Below, one piece after another: positions 1-16,200 of a DNA stretch of 64,000 nt. The notes below the pieces were generated by a model. The model ran no database searches. It was given only the letters and a program-made list of their open reading frames with translations, and was not told the origin of the DNA. The position numbers and the translations under genes are program-made. Source of the DNA: Hybos culiciformis (taxonomy: Eukaryota > Arthropoda > Insecta > Diptera > Hybotidae); contig OZ023273.1 in assembly GCA_964007475.1 (NCBI GenBank), forward strand, positions 3,457,038 through 3,521,037, written 5' to 3'. Position 1 is the first letter of the stretch; every line of letters starts with the position of its first letter.

Positions 1-1999
1 TTTCCCTATTTAACTTATTGAGAAAAAAAATTTATTCTCATGACATGTTGTTTGTAATCTTCTCATTGCTTTTAACATTTTTGTTTTACTATTATTATTT
101 TTTCTTTCTTATGCTGGTGGAATTAAAAATAAATTAATTTTCTTTTTTAATTGAAAAAATAAAATACAATTTTATTTATTTTTTTGTTTATTATTACGAA
201 AATATAATAAGTAAAATTAAAAATATTGATAAACCGAGAAATTACTATGATTATATCAAAACTACATAATATTTTCATCAAAAAATCTTTTAATATTGTT
301 TTTTAAACATTAAATGCATGTAAATATAAAATAAATTATATATTTTATTATTCAAACTTAAATTATAATTATTATAAAATTTTTCTCATTTAATTGAATT
401 AAATGACAAATGTATATTGCAGCAAATTTTTGTATTTATAACCCTAATTAATTAAAATTAATTTTTTTTTTTTTTATCTTTTAAATTAAGAGAAAAAAGG
501 ACAAATGACATAAAAAAAATTAAAAATTATAATAAAAACATATATTTTTTCTTTCTATTTTATAAACAATAATTTAATCAAAATCTGTGCGAAATCTTAA
601 TCAATTTGATATATATTTTTAAGTACAATTTTTAATTGATTTCAAAATTTTTTTATTAAATTATTGTTTAAAAACGAATATTCTTACTTAAAATTATACA
701 TATATGTATGTACTCCAAAGAAGTAATTGTATGTAGTTAATAAATGCATTTAAGGGTTTTTTTTTATTTATTTATAATTTTATATAAATAGTAGGCACTA
801 AAAAGAATTTATTATATAGACGTATTAACTTAAATTAAAATAACTAACAATTTAAATACCTTCGGTGAAGATCATATATAAATGTTTTTTTCCAAATTTT
901 TATTGTAATTAATATTTAAAAGTACATATATTATGTGACCTTTTCTTTTCAGAGGCTAATTTTATGACAATCAAAAGAAACTTTAAATTAATTTGATATT
1001 TAAAATAAATTATTAAATTATGAAATCATTTAAAATTTTATTCACCAAAAGTTTTCAATTGAGAATTGAGCTGTTTCCCCGACAATCTTAAAATCATGAA
1101 TCAACTAAAATTTCGTCCTTCCGTTTCCAGTGTAATTCTTATTTTCTAAATTCCAATTTTCTGAGAAAACGCAGCTATTGCGACAATATGTTTTTAATTT
1201 TAATTGAAGAAATTTTTTTCTAAATGAACTTTTTCAACAAATCAGTGATTACACTTTTCTAATATTTTGGAACATAATATTCGGTAAAAAAATTATGGTA
1301 GGACTGCCAGTTTTTTTTATTTTTATCTTAAATTCATTTTAATCTTAAATTTCTTCAATTAAAATTATGACATAAAAAAAAAATTGTGTCGTTTTATACT
1401 TAATAATAATCCTAATTAAATATTATATAATTTTTTTTATTAATTCCATCAGTCGTCCTTTTCTCCGCTAAACTAAAATATGTATACGAATAAAAAATTG
1501 TTATTATCTGGAATTTTCCTCACATCGTAAACTCAAAATTAATAATCTCTTAAATAACAGTCGTTAGAAGAAAACGTATTTTTTTTTATAATCAATTATG
1601 TATTATGTTATCTATTAATAAAATTGTGTTCATTCAAACAATAAAATTAGTAGGTATATCATCCATAATTTCGTTGTTAAATAATACTTGTTCGGCAATC
1701 TATATCCAAAATTCTATTTCGATGAAATTCAATCTGAAACAATTCGAATGAAATGGCGAATAGGATTTTCGAACAAATTTCACTTCATAGTGGTTTCGAT
1801 ATAATACTTAGAAGAGGTCAAAGTTACTAAATATTATCTAAAATATTGTAAAATAAAATTGAATTAGCAATAAAATAATGACATTTTTAAATCGTTTTAA
1901 AACAGGATATAAAATTTTTTATGTAAATTTTATGATATTAATAAACATTAATCATATTTTTTTCTTCTCATAATTTTTTTTTCATAAACTTATAAAAAA
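1..1999. other. 3' flank of host gene (3' UTR and beyond), no genes seen
   Basis: A+T-rich sequence following the host stop codon. It presumably begins with the host 3' UTR. No ORF, RNA gene or repeat I can support; no polyadenylation site was fixed. Confidence 0.5.
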
Positions 2000-2310
2000 T
2001 TAAAATTGTCTACCACCATGACGTCCACCAAAACCAGTATCATATAATTTACACATTGAATCTGTACGGCTACCTAATGATGATGAAGTTGATATCTGTT
2101 GTGATTGAGATGTTATTGTAGAATTTGATGATACTGTTGGCGGTGGTGGTGGAATAACTGATTGTAAATGATGATGTAATGCAGATGAACCAAATGAACT
2201 TTGACCATCCATTAAACCATTAATTTTTCTACGACGCTGATACAAATAGGTCCAAATTGATATAACTGCTAATTGTGCTAATAAAAATATTGTACCAGCG
2301 ACTATTAAGC
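2000..2310 (-). CDS. Host gene last coding exon: TM helix and cytoplasmic tail
   Basis: The acceptor TTTTCAG ends at 2311. The exon encodes residues 707-809 and ends in TAA at 2002-2000. The first ~23 residues (GLIVAGTIFLLAQLAVISIW) are a membrane helix followed by the stop-transfer run QRRRK. The tail is rich in Ser, Thr, Gln and His, has five prolines in a row, and ends in FGGRHGGRQF. Reading the exon from its internal Met would lose the TM helix. Confidence 0.9.
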
Positions 2311-5300
2311 CTGAAAATAGAATACAGATTGTAAATTGTAAACATAAGTTTTATCACGGGACGACGCAGAGGAATTAATAATAAATTTCGGTATTCATAA
2401 TATTCGAAATTAACATTTTTCAAATTATTTTTTTCTTTCCAAATAATTTATAATAATATAGTTTTTATCATAATTATCAATCAATATCAAGATCATTGAA
2501 CCAACAAACAACATAAAAAATAAATAACTATGGATTTATTTCTTCTCAGTGTGGGACTAACACAACAATATTATATTCAATCAAAATAAAAAAAAAATGT
2601 ATATATATATATATTTATTCTTTTTATATAAAATTTTAAATATATTATACTCACCAATTGCATTGATACAAAAACTTTGTGCATTATTTGCTATAAAAAC
2701 AGTTTCACTTGTATCACCGTTACTATCAAAGTTATTATTATTCGTTTTTCGTTGCTTATTAAATCCAAATTTATCTGTAATTTGAATTGATTGAACTAAA
2801 AGCATATCATCCTGATTTGATTTTTTTAAATTATCGTTTAAATTTTGAGCATCACGTTTCCATCTATTTGTTTCATTATCTAAAATTGCTAAAAAAAAAA
2901 AAAAAAAACCAAGAATTTGAAAAAAAAAAGAATTAGTTAAGTTTTTTAAAAAAATTTCTATTCTGAATTTAGGTTTAATTAAACTCATTACTTTCTTCCT
3001 CAATGATTGTATTTCAATTCAATATACCTATATAAATTGCTTTCCGAACCGGTTCAATTCATTCGAAACATAAAATTAGATTAAATTTTTAATTAAGATC
3101 TACGAAATTTAATGTTTAACACGTTAAAATAAAAGCTTATATTTCTCGTAAACTCTTTTACTTTAGAATTTGTATTTAATACGCGGATCCACTTTAGTTT
3201 GTTGTTAAAGAGGGTGAATAACATTTGTACGGGCACTATGTTCGAATTATTATCTATGTATGTACATTATAAAACAAAAGCTTGTGCGAAAACTTCGATA
3301 TAGCTTATTTCTAAGGAAAATTCTGTAAATTCAAATTTCAATTATATCAATTCGTAAAAGTTAAGTTAGGCTTATATAAGGGCTTAAAACAGATTTTGCC
3401 CCCCCTAATTGTACCACTCTCAACCTTGAAATATAGTTAAAGAAGTCAACTTTAAAAAAAATGTACCTTGAAAATGTTTTCCACCTTCGAAGGTGGGTGT
3501 GTTCACTAAAATAATAAAAAACAAAAAAAAAAAAAAAAAAAAATTGATTAAGATTTTATTTTTCTTTTAAAAATATCTAAACTACAAATTATTTTTAAAG
3601 AAAAATGTATACAATTTAGTCAAGAGAGATTTTATGCATGAGTGATATTAATTTTTTAAGACATCAATCTGAATGAGATGTAATGATTTTCTCATTACAA
3701 ACCATCCAGTTATATACAAAATACTATATATATTCTTAATCATTGATTTATACTATTGTTTTCAATGAAAAATTTCAAGTCGCTGATAAAACCGTTAAAG
3801 TTTAATGACCAATAGATATTCTTGTATTATAAAATAAAATTCTTAAAATAAAAAAAATGGAATTTTCGACTTTCATATTATATATATATATATTGGTACT
3901 ACATAAGTGTATCATTGATCTGGATTTTCTTTAAAGTTTTGTTTTTTTTTTAGATAAATTTAAAAAGAAATTAAGAAAGTTTAGGTTAAATTTTTTCCAA
4001 TGAAACTAATTAATTATTTTCAGTGCGTTGCGATATATAAATATAGCACAACAATATTGCCAAACATTGACATATTGGGCTACAATATAAGTGTTCAATA
4101 ATGCAAGAATTAAGGGAACGAATGAATGGTAGCGATCATAATAAAATTCAATAGAAGTACAAGTATTAAGTTCACGCTAAATGTAGTTGGCTTAATGAGC
4201 AAATATTGGAATATAGAATCATTCTATTTGTATATTTAAATAGTGACATTAATATATTATAGTTAATAAATAACTCTATATATTTCAATTCAATTTCGAT
4301 TTTTTTGTTATATAAATTAGTTATTCCCTTACCGGTTGAATTGTTAATTGATCTTCTTTTTCGACCAAATGAAATTAAAGATTTTAATTCACCACTTCCG
4401 TCTTCTTGATCGCATTGGACTGGTTCACAGCTGGGCATACATGGTGTCACCAAAGCTCTGAATTGTACAACTTCAGATGACGGAAATTTGAATGCATCAA
4501 AATGTGATAGTAATATTTTTCCTGTAATTGCACTTTTATAAATTGGTCCCATAATGAAATGATCTGTAGGGCAACCGGATGCATCAATTAATGTTATTTC
4601 GGCATTATCAGCACCATCCATAGCAACAAGTTCGCGTACAAAAATTTCGTATGGACTTGATGGATCTAAAATTTCAAATCGTAAAGCAAGCGGATCACCA
4701 ACTTCAGCTGAACGCATAACATCTGATCCGTCACGTGAAGTAATTTTCATCATAACATTAGGTGAATCAACAATTACTTCTTCTGACAATGCTGGTTCAA
4801 TATCCCCGGTCACCCCTAGATCAACATCATTGGCAACAGTTTTATTGGTCAAATCATATTGACATGTTACAGCTAAACCTAAATCTGATGAAGTTACAAT
4901 CATATCATGATGTTGAATAACTACGTCATTCATATAACGACCCGTAGCCAATTGCCGAATATTACATTCTAAATCTTGATAACCCATTTTTAATTCAAAA
5001 TCTAAAGCATTCTTAACATCAACAGCACATGATTTAGGTGATCCTTTGGCATACACTTTACCATCAAATAATTTAGAAGTTCGAATTTTTGCAATCATAT
5101 CACCACCGCGGCATTCTATTGAAACATTATAACACGAGGACAGTTCATATGTAGCAGCTTCAGGAACATCTAAATACGGATCTTGAATGTCGGATAACGT
5201 TGCACGTGAATGATGACTCAAACGGCAAACCATATCACCAGTATCTCCAAAATCATACGAATGACATCTGAAAATTCAAAATGATTTATTCGTTGGGTAT

Positions 5301-6993
5301 ATTTTTTTTTATATATATAATTCGAAAAAAGGAGGATTAAGTTAGAAGCATTTTAGTACCTATTTTTTACTAGTATACATGTATACATTGTACTACTTAC
5401 AACAGGATTTACGTATACAAGAAATATATTCTGGAACTTTCGATCCATGTCTTTCTTAACACGAAAAGTTAAATTTTTGGAAGCTATCTGATATTGTATG
5501 AATAAAGTTCATTTATTTTAATTGAAACTAAGCGACAAGAAGCCTATGTTTTTTTTAACCCTTTACACTTCACTTTGAATATGTGGAATAACTAACATAT
5601 GGACTAAAATGTCTAGAAAATAATATTAGAAAGTTTGATGTGAAAAAAAAATCAATATATATAATGTTCAAATTTATTGAATTTTCGATTAAAAAATTTT
5701 TTATGTTAATCTTTTTGATTATGAGAAAATTTGATCGTTAATAAAATAAATGTTAACAGAAACAATATATATCATAAAACTGTTGTTAAACTACATAATT
5801 TTTAATTCTTAAAAAAAGGAAAACTATATATTAATTTTAAATGTAAATCGAATGTACAGACAAATAAATTTTAATGCGTTGGGGATCGTTATGTTGTATT
5901 TAGTGCTATAGAATTTAGATCACTAAATGGAGTATTATATGCGTCAATACACATGCAATCATTTAGATGCATCTGCGTAAATAATGAAAAAATTTAGATG
6001 CATCAGCGTATATAATGAAAAAATTTAGATGCATCAGCGTAAATAATGAAATCATTTAGATGTTTCGTATTGAATATTACGTAATACCAAAACAAACAAA
6101 ATATATCTCACAATATTTCAATACAGCCAAATACAAAAAAAAAAAATGAGAAAAAATGAGAAGAAAAAATATTCTCTCTTTGCAACTACCTCTCCCCTAC
6201 GCATTAAAACAGTATATTGGATATGTAAACAAAATTTGTTATACAACTCGTTCTGTATTTACACAAAAATACATTGACACTTGTCAATTTATATCACTCG
6301 TGATATAAGTATTGACTCGTGTCAATGTATTTTTGTGTATACAGAACTCTTAATTAATAACAAATTTAGTTTACATATACAATAATCTACTATTAAACTA
6401 GGCTAAGTGACAATGTTTTTTTTTTTTTTGATTTTATAATTATTTTTTTAATGATTTAATTGGAATTTCCCTTTTTTTTTATTATTATTTTAGAAACTAG
6501 GATTTTTTAGAAAAAAAAAAAACTATAATTTTATATTAATGCAATATTTAATTTTAATTCAAAAAAACTAAAAATTTTATATATCTGTGTCAGATTTTAT
6601 AACATCATAACATCGGACCAATTTATAAAAAAAATAAGAAAAATTCACAAAAAAAAAAATAAAATAATAAAATAATTATTATAAATTTATGTTTATGTCA
6701 TGTAAATTTACATGTTCAGTAGGGCTATCATTATTTAATGGCTTTAACATTATAAAAATAAATCTCCTAATTAAAGTACGCGCGCAATAATATTAATGGC
6801 TAAGGTCTCCAAGAATTCCAATAAAAAAAAAATTTAAAAAAAAAAATACATATCTGCAATAAAAAATAAAAAAATTTAAATGAAATATTTCCTAAGAATT
6901 TTTCGCAATTAATATTATGTTTTTTTTTTTTTTTTTGTGATATTTTAGAAGAATTTGACTGCAATAAATTTATAAGAGCCCTTTCCGTTTTCA

Positions 6994-7025
<32 letters not shown>

Positions 7026-10000
7026 TCTTTTGCTATCTTAATTCGAAATGCTGTAAATTTGCACCTGTTTGCAAAACTAAAAAAAATATGAATCAAAAAG
7101 GTTTACCTGGTGTACTCTTATAGTCGTACATATATAATAGATTGTTGTATGTAGTATATAGTTCTTTTTTTGAACTTACATAATGCAAAATACCAGGTTT
7201 ATAAATAGAAATAAATTATTATAATTTGATGTTTAATGACTTTAAATTAAATTACTAATTTTGTACATTTATATTTATATAAAAAAAAAAGCAGGATAGT
7301 AATATCTGGCAGAAAACAAAATATCAGAAGGGGTCCAAGAAAATATTTTCACTCTGCTTGATAACATTATTTCAAATCAGCTAGACTCTTAGCTTATTTG
7401 AATTAGTTTTTCTATCATAAAATGGAAATTTATTATTAATTTGCTATAAATTAACTTATGACACTTCTAGAAATGGTAGGTATATGTTATTCATTGGGTA
7501 AGTCAAAATTTAGTTAGAATTATCAAGTCTTAAATGATTAAAATCACAAGTAAAAATAAATAAATTAATCGAACATTAGCATAATAAGTTAAACACTGCG
7601 TAACATACATAATATTAGTTTTTAAAGTTTATAAATATTCTTGAATTTAAATTAACTGAACTGAATTTTAATATTATTTTACCTTTATTTTAAGCTTGAA
7701 AATCTAAGTCTGATTCCGTTTAAGAATATTAGGGCTCACATTTTGACATCTAGGATCTAATCAGAAATTTACTATAAATCTCTCAACTAGCTTATTCTTA
7801 TATGTGTTTCTTATAATTTATATGTTATAAATTTTATAAGATAATATTTTCGTTATTTTTCAAGCTTAATTACTTTTCTAAAAATCATATGGAATCACTG
7901 AAATCAGCCTCCGGTTGTTGGTAATCATATCCACACAACAACCGCAAGTTATGATAAGCATGACCGCACTATCGCCAACTTAGAATCTATATAAATAACT
8001 AATTATAACTTAAAGCTATTAATATCCACAATAAATTTCATTGATTGTGAAAAATAAATATAATTTTTAAGTAATTCAATATTTTTTAAATTAATTTGAT
8101 GTGGTAAATGATAAAAAGAAGAAAAAAAAATAAATAAAATTAATGAAAAAATAATGTTACACCTACCTATATTGTGAATTTAAACATAAATCGCGACATT
8201 CATCTATGCTTGCAACATCTTGATATACCGAGTCTACAGTTTTTAATATTCTTCCAGATAAACGCTTAAATTCACATAATTTATTTGGTTCTTCAGCACA
8301 GTTATTTTCTAAATAATCAACTGAATCGTATGATTGGAATGCATTAGATCCGGCCAATGTAATACGATCCATTTCAGAAAGTTCACATATACCATTTGGA
8401 CGATGATAATTTGCTGATCTGAAAAAAAAAAAAAAAAACAAGAAAAAAGTGAAAATATATTGAGAAAAAAAAACTATATTATTATGTATGGATATAAATA
8501 TTATGCATATATGATGTACAATGTTGTACACATATATATTACTATATGGTTGTAAGAAAAATATTAAATTAAAAAATTGAAATATCTGTAAAACAAATAT
8601 TTTTATATGTAATGTAATTTTTCTTTTAACCAATTTATAAATCATTTCAATTTTTTTTTTTTCTTTCATTTTTCATTTTTCATTTTTCATTTGCCTTTGG
8701 AGGAAAAATTTACATATATCATGTTTTAATACAGCATAACTATTTCTTTGATTTGTTAATTGTTAAGCTTGTTTATTTTTATTTTTATTTTTTTTTTAAT
8801 TTCTAGAATTTGAAATTATATTCATAACATATAAATCTTTTACGATGGTCCTAGGCAAGGATAACAACAACGTATATACGTTGTTACAATGATTGCAATC
8901 TTGATATAATGAATAGGTTTCTATCGTTTACCAAATGGTTAATAAAGTATTGAATTTATTGCAAGATCATTAAGGAAAGTGAAATGAGTTTCTAAAGCTT
9001 CTTAATTTATATTTCTCAAAGTATTAAAACAATGAAAAAAAAAACCAGCTTTATGTATCGATGGTAAAAGCCTTATTAATTGAAATAATGGGTATATGAA
9101 TTGAAACTATTATGATGGACATAAATTTTAATTTGCCGATTTTTTTTTTTTTTTTTGATATTCGCTTATTCCAAAAGCCAAAAGAAAAACATATAATGTT
9201 TTATTCCTGAATCATGTATGTTTTTGCAAACGAAAACAAAAAATACATAATATTGCTTAAGTACATTACCGCACGTTAATGAAAATAAATGTTAAAAATT
9301 TTTTTAATTTCATTTTTCTAAATGAAAATAATGTTCCAATTTCTTATTTCATTAATATTATGATTGCAGTGAAATTAAAAATCATATTATGAATTATATG
9401 CGGTTAATTATTTCTAAAATTTATATTTTAGTTAAGTGTAAAAGAAAGTATATTATTGATTTGGTGTATCAAATTCAGTTGTAAGTTATCCATTAAAAAA
9501 AAAAATATTATACATGTAAAAAAAAAAAATATTATTTTTTTTACTATAATCAAATATTGGTAGAAGTATTGGTTTTAAATAAATTCTGATTATAGCTGTA
9601 ATAGTAATATGTGGTTCTACAGATTTTTTACTAATTTTTATACTTAAGTTTTAATCATAATTGGGATTTTGATTTCTTTGTTTGAATAAAATATTGAATT
9701 TGTACAGAAATTTTGAAATTGCTTTGTTAATTTTATTTAGATCGCCATAGTATGCTGCAGAAAATAAATTTTAGGGTGCAACTTAGCTCCTTTAAGGTAC
9801 TATCATTATAATTTATAATACACTTGTATCGTTAAATAAATATTGATTTGAATTATGAAATTTTTTTTTTACTCTCGGATTTTATATTTTGTTTGGACGA
9901 ATCACAGTTGATGTTAGAAAATTTGAATCATCTGTTTTGATAGGTCTTGGATAGTTAGAATATGTCATTCATCAAAGTACAAATCGTCTGCTAAGAAATG

Positions 10001-13000
10001 AAACGATGTATAATGAAAAGTATAATTTCGAGTAATTTGAAAATTAAAAAAATGTATGGAAAAATATCAAGTAACGTAAAATTTTCATCTAAAAAACCCA
10101 TTTTAATCAACATTAAGAATATTGCAAAATAGTTGAACTTATAAAATCGAGTACGAGGAATCGAATGGTACTATTATCTTATAATGACGTATATGATATT
10201 TCATTTCTTAGCCGACGAAATATTTCTCATTTCCAAAAATAATACAAAATCTCGCAATTATACGATTGAATTTTTTCAAACTTAGAAAACGAATTTGTTT
10301 TTTTTTTTTTTAATTTTTTAACATATGTATATAAATTTTATTTTTGCAAAATAATAAGAATATTATTTTTATGGGAAAACATAGTTATAAAAAAAAAAAA
10401 AACAAAACTATGTGGTATGTTTTCGATTTTAATGAATTTATTTGAATTCAATGAAAATTAATCAAAACAGAAATAGATGTTCATACTTGTTATATGAATT
10501 ATATATATATAATATATATGTAATGTTAAAGTACGTAGGTATATATATATTTAATTTTTTTTTTTGATATTTTATTAACAACATGAGCAATAAATTATTA
10601 GATGGTATTTTTTATATTCAATTTATAAATTCAATAAAAATTAAATTGAAATTTTTATTATAAAAATTATTTTTAGATTATTTTATGATAAATGTGGTTT
10701 GCCAGGCAATAAGAAGCGAAATTCTAATATTTTTATTAGCTGCAGGCCAACTTATCATTATTATTATTATTACTAATATATTATTATTAATTTTAATTTT
10801 TTTTAATTTCTAAATTTAATGCGCCTACAGTGTTTAAAATTTATGTTGTGTTCGTTAAAAAAAAGCCAATTGACAACAGTTTGAGTAACAATGTTCAACG
10901 CTAAAAAGACACTAAATTAAAGACAGAATCTCAGAAGTCTTGATTAGGAATTTAAAAAGAATTTTATAAAAAGGATAGAATTACATAATATAACATCAGA
11001 TAAAAAAAAAAGATAGCTCGACGACTCATTCATCCATAATCAGAGTGGACGGACAGAATTCAATCAAACTTTCACAATTAAACGATCTTTTTTACCAAGA
11101 TGTGACAGAATCTTTGAGGAAAAACGAATCAGCTGCAAATATAACTTGGGTAGGTAGATAAATTTAATTTGCAATAATTTTATAGAATCAGAACAAAAAT
11201 AATTATAAATTAAAGAAAATATGAAATAATTAAAAAACCTATGGGTATTATAAAATGAAAATCTATGTGGGTAAAAACAAAAAGTTCACATAGAAATTAT
11301 TTTAATATAGAAAGAGATGACTTTAATTATGTAAATAAAACATTAATTCAAGATAAAGTTCATTGTTATGCTCTTGATTTTGCTATTATTATTATTATTA
11401 CTGTGCTAAAAAAAGTTCTAATAATAAACAACATCATCTATAAAACAGATTATTCAATTTTTTTTTTTTTTTTGTTGTAATCTTATTCAAACTAAAAGAA
11501 CTCTAACAGACAGACAAAAATATGGAAGTAATAGAAATTCACGAAGATTTTATTCATAATTGCGGATATGTTATGTTTTTTTGATATGATTCTCTTAGTT
11601 TCTAAATTTAATTTAAAATACTCAAAAAACATTCACAAATTGTCGGCTTTCGTTAACTTAACTAATTTAACTAACGAGATGTCAAAACTCAGTGAAAATA
11701 TGATTTGGATCACAAATTGATGTGAAGCCTTTTTAATTCCAAGTTTCCAACAATCATAGTTTATTAAGATAAAAATGAAATCAAAACTAACATAAACATA
11801 ATACTCTATAAGTCTAAAAAAAAAATTTTTTTTTAATAAAATATATATAATATAATCATTATTTCATACCGGTGTATCTCTATCCACATTGTGCTATTAA
11901 GCATAGAATTTAAAATTTATGTAAATTTTCATAAACTAACGGTCATATATAAAAAAGAAGAAGATTGTTGTTGAAAATGTGGGAAATTCAGGAAAGATAT
12001 ATACCTCTGCCTACATTATTTATTTATTAAGCATGGATTATTTGTTGAACATATGTTTTCAAAGAATGGTGCAAATTAGTTAATTTTTTATTTTATTTTA
12101 TTTTTATATATGTATGTATGTATATATATTTTCAAATAACTTAAATAGTTAATATGTATTAAAATAATATTATGAAATAATGCTTCATGGCTTTCAATGT
12201 TATATATTATTATACAATTTAGGTGTAATTCTATTAAGATATAGAAGAAAAAAAAATAATACAATTTTATAATAATTTTATCAACAAAATTACATCATTT
12301 TGGATTTAATAATGCAAATTGGAAATAAATATTCCTATACTGGAAAAAAAAACTTGTTGGAAAATTAGCTATAAGAATCAGCTACAAAGTTATAACTATA
12401 AAACTGCAATGAATTGTAGCTATATATTGATACTCGAAAACTATAATATGGACAAACGGCAAATTTTGATAATGTCATTCACTAGTTCGATTTGAATTAT
12501 ATACGTATCTAAAAATGTACAGAAAATATAGCTGCTGCAGCTATCTATTTTTTCAGTGTATATTGAAAATATATTGAAATTTTGAATTGAATAGTAAAAA
12601 TTGTTCCATAAATTAAGGATATCCAATTTAAATTTTAAATGATTAATTTATAGTAAGTGTAAAATCTAATTTAATTTCTAAATCATAATTTTGATGATTA
12701 GAAATAGAATGCTTCTTCATAAACTTCTTGGGAGATCTTTTCAAATATTTTTGTTTATTATTAACAAATATTTTATGTTATATGGTATTAATAATTTTTT
12801 TTTGTTATTATTATTATTATTATTATTTTCTAAATTAAAATAAAATATTTCTGAAATATTAACATCTAAATAGTGGTTTTTGCGGTCATAATCATTCATC
12901 AGATAAATTCGATTGTTATGCTTTTAACAATAGTAATATTTCATAATTCCATATTAAATACCTGTTTTGATTTGATCTCCCTTTAATTTTTTAATTTTTT

Positions 13001-13191
13001 TTTTATTTTTATTTTTAATAACAAGAAAATAATAATAAAAAAAAAAAAGAAAAGAAAAAAGAAAAGGGAAAAAGCTAAAGAACTTAGCAAACAAATAAGT
13101 AAGGATTTCATTTGCCTTTAGGGAATCCATAAAATCATATTACATTTTTATTAAATTTCTTGGATATTTCTTCTTTTTTTTTATATATATA

Positions 13192-13238
<47 letters not shown>

Positions 13239-16200
13239 TTTCAAATCTGATTAACTAATGTTAATATAATTTTATAAATTCATATTTTGAATATTCATTT
13301 TTATGGAAAATGAATAAATAGTTTTAAACAATTTTTTTTTTTAATGAAAATTTCTAATTCTTAGTTGGGACTTCCGCAAATAAAATTTCAATATGTTTAA
13401 TTTTCATTTGAATGTTAATATCACATTTTAATTTTGTGGAAAATTTTCTTCAGGATTTTTTTTGTGTAAAATTTTCTTCAGGAAGGGGTTTTTATATCAT
13501 TGGACAAGGAGGCCTTATGAAATAAGATATAAGATACAAGCATTATATTTTAAAACTTTAGAATTTATATTTTGTGGAGTTTTGTGTAAAGAGTGTCTGC
13601 ATTCGTCGGTCGTTCTGTTGTCCAAAGAAAATGAATTTTCCATTAGAGAAACAAAACAAGTTGTTCTCTAATTGTTACATCCAAGCATTATTTATTATAT
13701 ATTTCTTAAGATAGAAACAAAAATCTATTTGTGGATTTACTTTCAATTGAAAATCTATTCATGGGGAAAGATGTTTTTCTGAGAAAATCAATTTCCTTTC
13801 TTTGAAAAAAGAAGTTAAGCGAGAAAAAAAATATATATATTTTTATTTTAGAAAATGGTTTAGAATAAAATCTAATATTGCACTATTGCATTATACTGGC
13901 ATATGTTCAAATAAGAGGTGTATTTGAATAATTTTTTGATTTTTAAGTTAGAAAAATATTGTAAAAATATAGTAGGTATGATTCACAATTATTCTAGATT
14001 ATATGTCAAAACTTTTTGATTTTATTTTGTTTTGATAAAATTGAATATTCCATTTGAATATATTTAGCGTTATTATTGGAGAATTATTTATTATTTAGCC
14101 TGATGAAATTTATATTATTTTTATATTTAAAAAAATACTGATTGGACAATAAACCGAACTTGGATATAAATAAACAAAATATCTGAAAGTGTGTATTATT
14201 CAAAACTATTCTTTATAAAAAATGTTTCTGTTGCAAAAATATAATCTAATCATACAATTTTTTGTAAATATTATATTTATTGAAGGAACAAAACCTTTCA
14301 AACGATTGGTTTCTGCAAAAAATTAGAATTATTTAATCTGATTTTTCTAAAAATAATAAAAAAAAATTTACTTCTTTAGTTAGGTAAAATCAGCGAAATA
14401 AATCAAAAAAGTATTGTAAATTGATTCAGATTTTCAATTACATAATGATCCGATCAGTAAAGACTTAAACAACTACGTTATTATTGAACTGAATGAATTT
14501 TCAAAAATCTTTATTCTTTATTTCTTAAGCTATATTTATTTTAATTGGGCATGACATGTTGCTGTATATAATTTAATTAAAAAAAATTACATTAAATTTT
14601 TGGTGGTTCTAAAAATGAAAATTAATAAATTGTATGATCACTGAGTTTTCAGTAGCAATACTGTGAGCTCCGATTTGATTCCCGTTTAGTGGGGAGTTGA
14701 GCAGAAATAAAGTCTTTATTTCACACGATTATATATATATGACATTTTAACAATTTCAACGGAAAGGTACTCCGATTATAATTTACAAAAACAAAGAATA
14801 AAATTACGTTTGTTTTTGTTTCTGACAAAAAAATATTTATATAAAATGTTAAATATTAATATAATAATTGCGCGTGGTGAAGAGCTTAAAAAATACGATT
14901 ACTATATTATTTCAGTTGCTTTTTTTTCCGTAATTTTTAAAGATTTGTAAAATAATAAAAAAAAAAGAATTTAAATCACCGATTAATCATTGAATATAAT
15001 TTTTATTGACATGGTAATAACATAATAATTCTGTAATAAATAACATAATAATTCTGTAATAAATATTATAATAATTTATCCACTTTTTTAACACCACGCA
15101 ATTTTTTTTTTTTATCTAAACAGATATTTTAAGTCTACCGATGTACAATTTTTTACTGAAGAATTTTATCATATTTATTTTTTTAGGGTTTGTTAGTCAA
15201 TATAGAAGTAAAATTTATGTTTATGTTACAAACTTTATTGAGTGTTGAAGATATTAATCTGTCTCATACGTAAAGATAGATTCAAGGTCTTGAAAACTAA
15301 ATACGTATTTAACATTTTTAGACCATATTTTAAATGCGGTGTCTACTAAATTACTGGAAACGAATTTGAAATAAAAAAGTTTCGTCTCTAAGTCTTTTGT
15401 TTTTTCTTCTCAATTAAATAAACATTGAAAGTTTGGTAATGTCCAAGTTTTCTTCCTTTGTTTTCAAAAATTATAACACATAATGTGTATAAAATTTGAA
15501 AGAATTTTCTTTAAGCTTACTTGTGTATGCAGCCTTCATTTTAAAACCCTGTACTCAGGTTTATTAACGTTAGACAGTTAGACAGTCAGTTTAAAAATTT
15601 CAAAAAATAATTTAAAATTATTAAATTTATTTTAAAATTATTAAGTTAAACATAAATGAAGCTAAAAGGGACTTAACACTTAATTCCAAAATTTTTTGTT
15701 TCTTTAAACAACAAAAATTTATAAAATATTAAACTATAGATAACAATAAAATTATTATGTTTCCAACACTTTTTGAAAGTTATAATTTAAATATATATTT
15801 TCATAAACTATATTTTGCCAGAAAAAAAAAATCTGTTGATTATGGTATGAAATTCATAAAAAAAAAACATTATAATACATTTTTTTTTTATATACTTTGG
15901 TCTAATTGGAGTCTCTTTTTTTTTTATTTTTTGAAATAACCTTAAAAGGAAAAATATAATTTTTTTTTATATCTAATCAGATTAGGTGTGAAAAATTCAC
16001 TTTTATTACTTAATTTCAAGCAAAATAATTTTAATGCGTACTTAACATAGTAAAAAAGGTATAAAAAAAAATTGGTAATTCACTTTCACATAAATATCCT
16101 CACACCGTTGTAAAGCAAAAAAAACTTTTTACCTCATAAAAGTCGGCCAAAAATAAGTTAATCTTTAGTTACGATTCATTAATTGAGGTTGATTTTTTCA

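Noticed and set aside
2581..3003. 140-codon minus-strand open frame taken as one protein
   Set aside because: Only 2888-2655 is exonic. The rest is poly-A/T intron translated to K/F runs, with AG and GT sites at the exon edges.
3481..3496. CCACCTTCGAAGGTGG palindrome as a regulatory site
   Set aside because: Perfect 16-bp palindrome but single copy, no known factor consensus I can name and no context.
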